64,000 bases of DNA, taken from positions 207,409,096-207,473,095 of the forward strand of contig CM065802.1 in assembly GCA_033398695.1 (NCBI GenBank), read 5' to 3'. The position numbers and the translations under genes are program-made. Below the pieces are notes generated by a model that saw only the letters and a list, made by a program, of their open reading frames with translations, was not told the DNA's origin and made no database searches. This DNA is from Orobanche coerulescens. Its lineage: Eukaryota > Streptophyta > Magnoliopsida > Lamiales > Orobanchaceae. The stretch's first letter is position 1, and each line of letters starts with the position of its first letter. Below, piece after piece: positions 57,521 to 64,000 of this stretch.

Positions 57521-58380
57521 AGGTATTGGAGACCCTTAGGATGGATATTCAGATTTTGTGTGAGATATTGTGTGGAAAAACACAAGATTAGGGAGAGAAA
57601 CACCAAGATAGGGATAAAAGAGAGATTTTTCATCATCTTCTTTGTATGCTTGTCTTGAAAAAAAATACATTTGTGAGTGAATAAAAAATCCTTGTATCAT
57701 TTTGTTGTGAGTTCTTGAAGGAAGATCATCAAACCTTCATCGGGAATCCGATTTCGGCTTTTACAAGGGAAGTTTCTACCATGTTTTATTTTACAATTTC
57801 CATTATTATTGTTGAAATAATCATGTGTAGCTAATCTTTTCATATTGGTTTTTAGATTGAGTCACACACATGTTATCCATTGTTAGTTCCTATTGATTTT
57901 CCTTGTAAAGTTGGGATTGTTCCTCCTTGTTTGTTCTTTACATAAGAACTTTTAATTTAGATCATCAAACCTATTTCATAGTTGTTATTATTATAAAGTC
58001 GAGGGTTTTTGTCGGTGTTCGCCATCAAACGACCCGATAGAAGTGATTGTGAATGTTCTAAACCTTTTTTCGCAATCTTTTAGCGAATTACCCCATCAAA
58101 GGTATTAGCTAGTCGATTGTTAGTAGAGATTCGTCCCCATCAAAGAAGTATCTCTTATTTTCGATTACTACAATCGTGATTTTTAGGATTACCGCCATCA
58201 AATGGATTTCTTTTAATCGTGAACAATCGATAATTCCAAACCTTAATTCTTTGTGTATCGGAACTAATAATAGATTACGTGTGTGTCGGTGATTCTAAAC
58301 TCCCATATCATTCTCATAATTGTAATCTCTCAATTGTCCAACCTTTAATTCGGTGTTATTCACGTTACTCCTTTGAAAGG

Positions 58381-58931
58381 AGGTTGTGATGCTTAATGTT
58401 GCTTGCTTGATAGTTGATTATTGTTGTGTGCTTGTTGTATGTGATGTGCTTCCGGGTAGGATCGTTGAATCTCCGAGATCCATACTTGCTAGTATGGGTC
58501 GGGCGTGACCGTAGGGTTATCCATCGGGTATGTGTTGCGGGGACTCGGAGGGTTGTGGCTTGTTAGCGCGATGCCGGGGATAACTTGTGGGGTTATCCAT
58601 CGGGTATGTCTTTCGGGGACTCTGAGGTTCGTGGCTTGTTAGTGCGATGCCGGGATAACTTATGGTTGTGATTTGGTTATGAATGTATCTGTGCTTGTGG
58701 TCACGTGACTGTTGTTACGGTGACATGTGATTTGGTATGGCTTCCTATTGGGTTATTCACTCGGGTATGTTCTGTGGGAGCATCTGAGGTTCGTGGCTTG
58801 TTAGCACGGGACGCGAATAATCCATAGGAATATGTGTTTGATGATTTGGGTCGTGGACCCTATGGTTTATGATTCAGGTCGTGGACCCTGTGGTTTATGA
58901 TTTGGGTCGTGGACCCTGTGGTTTATGATTT
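58381..58931 (+). repeat. Fragment of a gypsy-type LTR with tandem repeats
   Basis: Three copies of a GGGTTATCCATCGGGTATGT ... GTGGCTTGTTAGCGCGATGC block (58515-58810) and three copies of a 29-bp TTTATGATTxxGGTCGTGGACCCTGTGG unit (58845-58930). The style matches the tandem repeats found in the second half of the LTRs of TEK2, TEK3 and LARD1, but no LTR ends are seen. TEK4 starts at its right border. Confidence 0.55.
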
Positions 58932-59146
58932 TGTAATATCCGGAGGTAAATATTTTTTTTTCTTTCTTCGTGTTACTGTTGAGTTGTACGTATTCATTTG
59001 GAATTGTACAAGTGTCGTGGTATTGGACTAATACAATGTATATTGTATTGAGATATTTCGGGACCGAAATATTTATACTTGTCGTCGGGTTGGTTTCGTC
59101 GTTTGGATGTTGGTTGGAGAGTTTGGATTTTTGGCTAAGTATACTA

Positions 59147-59232
59147 GCCATAACGTACGTTACATATGTATTGTTACGTACGCTACGGGCTGAGCATTAC
59201 GTACGTTAAGCCTTCAGTGTTACGTACGTAAT
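59147..59232 (+). repeat. TEK4 palindrome array (TTACGTACGTAA)
   Basis: Five units: ATAACGTACGTTAC, GTTACGTACGCTAC, ATTACGTACGTTAAG, GTTACGTACGTAATG and a near copy, about 70 bp before an AT-rich TATATA tract. Confidence 0.8.
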
Positions 59233-59297
59233 GAGTGGTCAGCAGTAGGAACCTTCCTCGTGGTTAACTTTTGGGGCGAGGGTATCTTTGGGGGATC

Positions 59298-59300
<3 letters not shown>

Positions 59301-59342
<42 letters not shown>

Positions 59343-59359
59343 CTCACCCTCTCACGTTC

Positions 59360-59397
<38 letters not shown>
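59301..59397. repeat. (AT)n and (TC)n microsatellites in TEK4 LTR
   Basis: About 17 AT dinucleotides from 59300, then about 17 TC from 59365, followed by more TCTCTCxGTCCCTTC-type repeats to 59458. The AT tract lies where a TATA box would be expected. Confidence 0.9.
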
Positions 59398-59399
<2 letters not shown>

Positions 59400-59464
59400 C
59401 CTTCTCTCCATCTCTCTCGTTTTCTCTCTCTCTCGTCCCTTCTCTCTAACTCTCTCGTTTTTTT

Positions 59465-60020
59465 TTTCGACGAGGTGGAGCTAAAGGATCGGCAGCCGAC
59501 TTCTTCTTAGTCTCCGGCGACGGGCTGGATTTCATATCGGATTTGTTCCGGTGAGCTAAATGGTTGACGACCGGAGTTACCGCGAAAGTCAACGGGATGG
59601 GTTGACATCTCCGGCAACAACTGAAGCTCGACAGCAGCATGGTGGCTTGTGACTGGAGCAGCGACGACCTGGTCGGAATTTTCGGATGGGGCGGTCAGGC
59701 CTTTTTCTGGCAATATGGAGCTCAGGCGCCGAGTGTTCTTCATGGTCTCCGGCCATGGACGCGGCTCCATAGATTCCAGCGACCGGAGATGGTTTCTTAC
59801 CGGAACGGACGGCAGAACAGAGGCGCGGCAAAACTTCCGGCGAGGAGTTGCAGGCGGAGATGGAGTTGGGTAAAAACCGACCATGGACGGAAAGGGGTTG
59901 GAGTTGGACGAGGTCCGGCGGGTCAGATTGCCGGCGACCGAGTTCCAGTGTTGCGACAGGGGAGTTGTTTTTCTGACCGGATTCCGGAGTGGGTTGCCCG
60001 GTCGAACGGTGTTCTTCTGT
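59465..60020. other. GC-richer, stop-poor block in TEK4 LTR
   Basis: Open frames of 127 codons (plus, 59639-60022) and 125-177 codons (minus) overlap here. None has a recognisable domain; the sequence repeats CCGGCGACCGGAG-like words, which explains the lack of stops. It reads like a plant 5' leader or a captured fragment. I see no gene. Confidence 0.4.
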
Positions 60021-60042
60021 AGGTAAGAATGTGTGTGTGCAC

Positions 60043-60043
60043 G

Positions 60044-60084
<41 letters not shown>

Positions 60085-60183
60085 ACAGTGTGTGTGCGCT
60101 TCGTACAGTGTGTGTGTGTCATGCGGGTATATATATATATACACAGTGTGTGTGCGCTTCGTACAGTGTGTGTGTGTCATGCG

Positions 60184-60249
<66 letters not shown>

Positions 60250-60300
60250 CATGCGTGTACACAAATAGATATGTGTGTGTGTGTGTTGTATGCATATTAT
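60043..60300. repeat. (AT)n/(GT)n microsatellites with duplicated 56-bp unit
   Basis: A unit ACAGTGTGTGTGCGCTTCGT plus ACAGTGTGTGTGTGTCATGC and GGGTATATAT occurs twice (about 60085-60140 and 60141-60198), between alternating AT and GT runs. Confidence 0.85.
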
Positions 60301-62405
60301 ATATATGTGTGTATACGGGTAAATACGAGTATATTATGTATTCGTGTTGGAATCGGAGTTATCTATTATGTTATTTTCGGTCGATATCGTGTTATCGAAT
60401 GAATTGTGTTTCATTCAAGGTTGTTCGAGTGCTTGTGATTGTCGGAGGACACCATTGATCGATTCGTGGTAGGACGTTGGTCGTGGGAGGACTTTCTCGC
60501 CTTCGGTTTGAAGCAAGTTTTATACTTGTACTAGTCAATGATATAAATGTTATCATGTATGTGTATGAATGTGTGTATCATTCCGAGACTTGGTCTCTTT
60601 ATGATTTTATTGATATCAGGAGATTGTTTGATACGACACCCTTCGACAAATTATGCTAAATATTATTGTTGTTCGTAAATGGCCGGTTCAAGGCATTGCG
60701 ATACTTGTTGGTAATATTGTTGTCCATAGACGGTTCGCTGTATCGACGTATCGATTGTTATTGTTGATTGATGTTCCATTGAGATATTGTTGTGATCATT
60801 GTTATTGATATCGATGTTCTTCTATTGATGTTGTATTGGCCGATTGAAGGCATTGACGTATTTGATTATTATCTTCGTTATCGTTAACCTATTAAAGGTG
60901 CCGATACATTTGTTGTATTGTTATCGATTGGCCATGCTAAGGCAATCGAGGTATCGAATTGGGACCGCTGAGGATGGTGCCCATCCGTGAGTTTTTGTTG
61001 TCGTGTTGGCCGACTAAAGGCAGCACACTATCCTTCTTGTAAAACTCGGTAATTTTATGATCGTTGAGGGTTGAGGATTCCAGGATTGTTATGTTGTGAT
61101 TGTTGATCGCGTTAATCAGTCCTTAGGGATTGTGATCCCATGATGGTTGTTTGAATATTGTTGGTCGTGTCGATCTTCCATTATTCGTGTGTCATCGTTC
61201 ACTTTGGTGGGTCGTATGATCCGTATTGGATGTGTTATCCTTTGAGTTTTGTTGTAATGTTGCATTGTGACATATCTGGAATCATATCTGCGTGCCGGTT
61301 GGTTATGTGTAGGATTTTTAGCCAGGCACACGATGGTCATGCGTGGATGTTTTCGCATTGGACCTGCACACGAGACGTAGTTCGTGAGGCTAATTTGGTA
61401 CATTGTCCCACGTATATTCTGGATTCCGTATACAGGGTGGACATGTGCACGGACACATGTCCAGATCGGGCGTACTGTGATGTCCCTCTTGAGCCTTATT
61501 GTTTTGGTTGTTCATAGTCCATGTCGTATTGGATATGTCCGACGATTTGTGACCGTTTGTGCATACGCCGAGGGGTATGTTCGACATTCGGGTTTGTTTC
61601 TTTGAGATCTGTATTATGATGATTTACAGCTTCGGGCTATTCGGCTTTTAGGCCATTATGATATACTGCTTCGGCTGAGGGCTTTCAGGCCATTGTGATG
61701 TATCGGCATTTCCATTGGAGCCTTCGGGCATTGTGATTTCGTATTTATTTCAATGTTGGTTTGGTTTACCTTCGGGTAATGTATTGTTGTGTTCTATATT
61801 GATGATTCACCATTGGGCACTTATGTTCTAACCTATTGAGAAGGTATTGATCGTATGTCGTGGGCATAGTGTTTCACGAATGCTCGATTCTTACTTTGGT
61901 TTGTGAGCATCTCGTACTACCATTGTTGTACTGTTCATTCTGCCTTTGGATGCATATCATGTTGTACATGTATTTGATATTCATTATCTGGATGACTGAC
62001 CCCGTGGGGGCGGAACATGTTTTCATGTTTTAGGTACTTGCGAGGAGAGAGTTGAGACACAGGGGCATGACGATGGCGACAAGGCATTAGAGCGATACTA
62101 GTCCGAGATGTTTTGGTGTTCATGTCGGTCAGACAGTTTGGAGTACTCCAGTTTTGTTCAGTCGTTGTCATTTTGTATTATCCGAGCAAGGCTCGTGGAT
62201 GTTGTATTTTATTTTGGCCATGTAGGCCCACTGTTGTAGATGAAATTCCATATGAGAATATTAGGTTAGATGTCAGTGTAGGGATTGTGATTCCCTTTTT
62301 TTTTGTCAGTTTGTTGTATTTTAGTCATGTCCGCCTGGTGGATCTCCTGGTGTGGGGTCCACGGCACTTTAATGACCCAATGGGAGTTGGGGGTGTTACA
62401 AAAGA

Positions 62406-62418
62406 TGGTATCAAAGAA
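62406..62418 (+). other. TEK4 primer binding site
   Basis: TGGTATCAAAGAA, five bases after the LTR, a variant of the initiator methionine tRNA site. Confidence 0.78.
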
Positions 62419-62860
62419 TTGGGTTGTGAGATACCTTGACTTGTGTGTTATGTGGCTCTACCAAGGCGGTAGTAGCGGGGCTGTCAAGTTATGACAATCT
62501 GGACAGTTGGGTTTTGTGAGTCGTGATAGTTGGACGACTGTATGAGTCATTCTTTATCGAGTTGTTGTCAGTCAAGACTAGTATCGCAAGACCTCGAAGC
62601 TTCGTATGACCTGTGTAAGGACTCTATTCTCTTTTATGTGCATACATTCATTATGTCATTGATTAAACATGTTTTGTTGACACTTGTATGTGACAATCGG
62701 TTGCAATTGATTTATGATTATTTGCTTTGGAGCGTGTGGGCTCTGTATCGGCTATGATTAGCGCGATCGATGTGATCGTTTATCTGTTGAGTATGTATAC
62801 TCGTGTTTTGCGTTGACCTAGCATTCTGGCCGTTGAGGCGTATTTGAGTTGTGGTCATGA
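62419..62860 (+). other. TEK4 leader
   Basis: Leader between PBS and gag. No ORF with a motif. A pyrimidine run ending TTCTTTCAG at 62871-62879 could be a splice acceptor near the gag start. Confidence 0.5.
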
Positions 62861-63787
62861 TTGAATGTTATTCTTTCAGTCTGGAAAGAGGACGTGACAG
62901 AGGGGGTAGAGGCTGCAGAGTGCGCCGAAACCCGAAACCTCGTACCAATATTTTGGTGGCTAATGAATCATTTTTGGAGTCGTGCTCGAGAACCCACCGA
63001 TCGTGATTGTGCTTGGAGTAAGTTTAAGACTCTCATGTTAGAGAGGTATTATCCGGATCCACTTCGTGAAGACAAGTTGTCAGAGGTTTTGAACCCTGAA
63101 TCTGTCGAGGACGAGGGTGTTATTGTTATTGCTGAGAAGTTTCAGGGACTTCTTCAGTTTTCTTCGTCTGTTATCCGTACAGAAGCGGATAAGATCAAGT
63201 ATTTTAGCAAGAGGCTAAACCCGCAGTTTAGGATGCAATTGTTCAATCACAATTGTAACTCGCTTGGTGAATTCATCGAGAAGGCTCTTAGAGCAGATCT
63301 TTTGATCAAGGAGCTTGCTCGGAAGAACCCTTCAGTTTCTTCTGGTGAGATTACTAGGATGCTGGTTCGTTCAGAGGGACATCAGGCTCCGACGTCCCAG
63401 AGGTCACTTTCTAGTCGTCTTCGTGCTAGGAAAGCATCTTCTTCTCAGACGACGAGTTTGATTGTTGTTTACGTTAAGTTTGATACAATAGGACATCGCA
63501 GTACTCGGTGCTCAATGCAGTCTATTGCTTGTTTTTGGTGTGGGAGGCAGGGACACCTTCAGAAATACTGCAGGAGTTCTAGTACCAGTAGATATCGGGA
63601 GAGCTCACGGGCCTCGATAGATTTTGTTGCTTCAGTCCGTACTTCATCCAAGGGGTCATATCGGGCTTCGGAAGCCATAGGTATGGACAACCGAGGAGGA
63701 GCGGCGAGTTTAGATTTGGGTCTATCTAGACTCGATGAGATCGAGGATGTCGATGATCTGGAGGATATCGATGCTGGGTACATTTGA
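62861..63787 (+). CDS. TEK4 gag (capsid and zinc knuckle)
   Basis: 308 codons, open throughout. The capsid fold signature appears as RNLVPIFWWLMNHFWSRARE, CAWSKFKTLMLERYYPDPLR, KLSEVLNPESVEDEGVIVIA and TEADKIKYFSKRLNPQFRMQ. A decayed first knuckle (VYVKFDTIGHRSTRC, one Cys lost) is followed by CFWCGRQGHLQKYC, a perfect C-x2-C-x4-H-x4-C. The tail is acidic (LDEIEDVDDLEDIDAG). Gag forms the cytoplasmic particle and binds RNA. The N-terminal third usual in this family (before FWW) is short, so the true start may be upstream or spliced. No RG-rich start as in TEK1-3. The family is gypsy; the clade is not clear. Confidence 0.85.
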   Translation: MNVILSVWKEDVTEGVEAAECAETRNLVPIFWWLMNHFWSRAREPTDRDCAWSKFKTLMLERYYPDPLREDKLSEVLNPESVEDEGVIVIAEKFQGLLQFSSSVIRTEADKIKYFSKRLNPQFRMQLFNHNCNSLGEFIEKALRADLLIKELARKNPSVSSGEITRMLVRSEGHQAPTSQRSLSSRLRARKASSSQTTSLIVVYVKFDTIGHRSTRCSMQSIACFWCGRQGHLQKYCRSSSTSRYRESSRASIDFVASVRTSSKGSYRASEAIGMDNRGGAASLDLGLSRLDEIEDVDDLEDIDAGYI

Positions 63788-64000
63788 GATGTAACCTTGA
63801 TTTGTATTTTCCTTGTTTTTTGGATTGATGTTTGACTCGGTCTGTATTTTAGTATTGTGGTTGCGAACCATTGGTTATTGATCTATCTTGTAATAATGGT
63901 ATCTGAGAATCTCGAAACTTGAGCTTTTAATGTGATTTTCTTTCCTTTTTGGTCCTGTACCCGAGATTTTTGTGATGATCTCGGTCATCGTTCATTGTGA
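63788..64000 (+). other. TEK4 region after gag, cut by window end
   Basis: No protease motif in the 213 bases available; pol presumably lies beyond the window. Confidence 0.5.

Larger units (their letters stand above)
56802..58380 (+). repeat. ATH3 3' LTR (end approximate)
   Basis: TGATGAGTCGATTCTTGATC directly after the purine tract. It holds ACACGGCCGTGT palindromes (57218-57441), TATA box TATAAAA (57514-57520), and an AT-rich tail with repeated CCATCAAA motifs (58020-58210). The CA end cannot be fixed because the partner LTR is absent; the sequence style changes near 58380. Confidence 0.65.
58932..62400 (+). repeat. TEK4 5' LTR (3469 bp)
   Basis: TGTAATATCCGGAGGTAAAT at the start; end CCTGGTGTGGGGTCCACGGC ... 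GGGGGTGTTACA resembles the TEK1 LTR end. It contains TTACGTACGTAA palindromes (59147-59232), long AT, TC and GT microsatellites (59301-60300), a GC-richer 550-bp block (59465-60020), and a GACCCCGTGGGGGC hairpin (62000-62010). ORFs within are chance or repeat-driven. Confidence 0.88.
58932..64000 (+). mobile_element. TEK4: gypsy LTR retrotransposon, 5' part
   Basis: 5' LTR, PBS, leader and gag in order on the plus strand; the rest is outside the window. The open gag suggests a younger copy than TEK1-3. Confidence 0.85.

Noticed and set aside
59507..60122. Minus-strand ORFs of 125 and 177 codons as a captured gene
   Set aside because: No domain, low complexity, frames open on both strands because of CCGG-rich words; left as an unassigned block.
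60029..60458. Overlapping ORFs of 79-141 codons
   Set aside because: Produced by AT and GT microsatellites (runs of YIYIY and CVCVC); not genes.
1..64000. tRNA, rRNA or an intact host gene
   Set aside because: None recognised on either strand; only primer sites matching tRNA ends and captured exon pieces were seen.

Overview
This is a plant nuclear DNA window, most likely from a eudicot with a large repeat-rich genome. Almost every base can be assigned to a transposable element and no intact host gene is visible. The plant origin shows in Ty3/gypsy polyproteins of the chromovirus (Tekay/Del-like) and Athila-like kinds, initiator-methionine-tRNA primer sites (TGGTATCAGAGC-like), a CACTA transposon, a small hAT element, and captured exons of plant TOPLESS-related and ribosomal protein L6 genes.

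Layout of 1-50001, a four-level nest. The base layer is an Athila-like element on the minus strand (ATH1: LTR 1-1468, 3' UTR, env-position ORF remnants 3081-4260, integrase/RNase H/RT 47483-50001). A chromovirus on the minus strand (TEK1, 4908-47113, target duplication GACAC) sits in it. TEK1 carries three insertions. LARD1 (plus strand, 7740-16871, duplication GAAAT) is in its integrase. TEK2 (minus strand, 20320-30021, duplication CAAAC) is in its gag. A CACTA transposon (30600-45165, duplication ACC) is nine bases inside the end of its 5' LTR. The CACTA carries captured host gene pieces, a 507-bp hAT element (34904-35410, 8-bp duplication CTTTTTTC) and a second coding-poor LTR element, LARD2 (minus strand, 35572-44817, duplication ATTAT). 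Taking the insertions out restores TEK1 to about 8.8 kb and the CACTA to about 4.8 kb.

Layout of 50002-64000. A single Athila/Tat-type LTR (ATH2, minus strand) interrupts the ATH1 reverse transcriptase. Then come the 5' LTR and start of gag of a TEK2-family element (TEK3, plus strand), the 3' half of an Athila-like element (ATH3, plus strand), an LTR fragment of tandem repeats, and the 3.47-kb 5' LTR plus gag of another gypsy element (TEK4, plus strand) that runs off the window.

What stands out is in the noncoding parts. Several element families, with unrelated motif sequences, carry arrays of 12-14-bp CpG-containing palindromes just upstream of the LTR TATA box (TTAGCGTGCGCTAA, TTACGGCCGTAA, TTACGTACGTAA and ACACGGCCGTGT types). 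Four chromovirus-type families also share, farther downstream in the LTR, a GCTAAC-prefixed C4-5/G4-5 hairpin, in two families with a UUCG or GNRA-type tetraloop. All coding regions are broken by stops or frameshifts except possibly the TEK4 gag.
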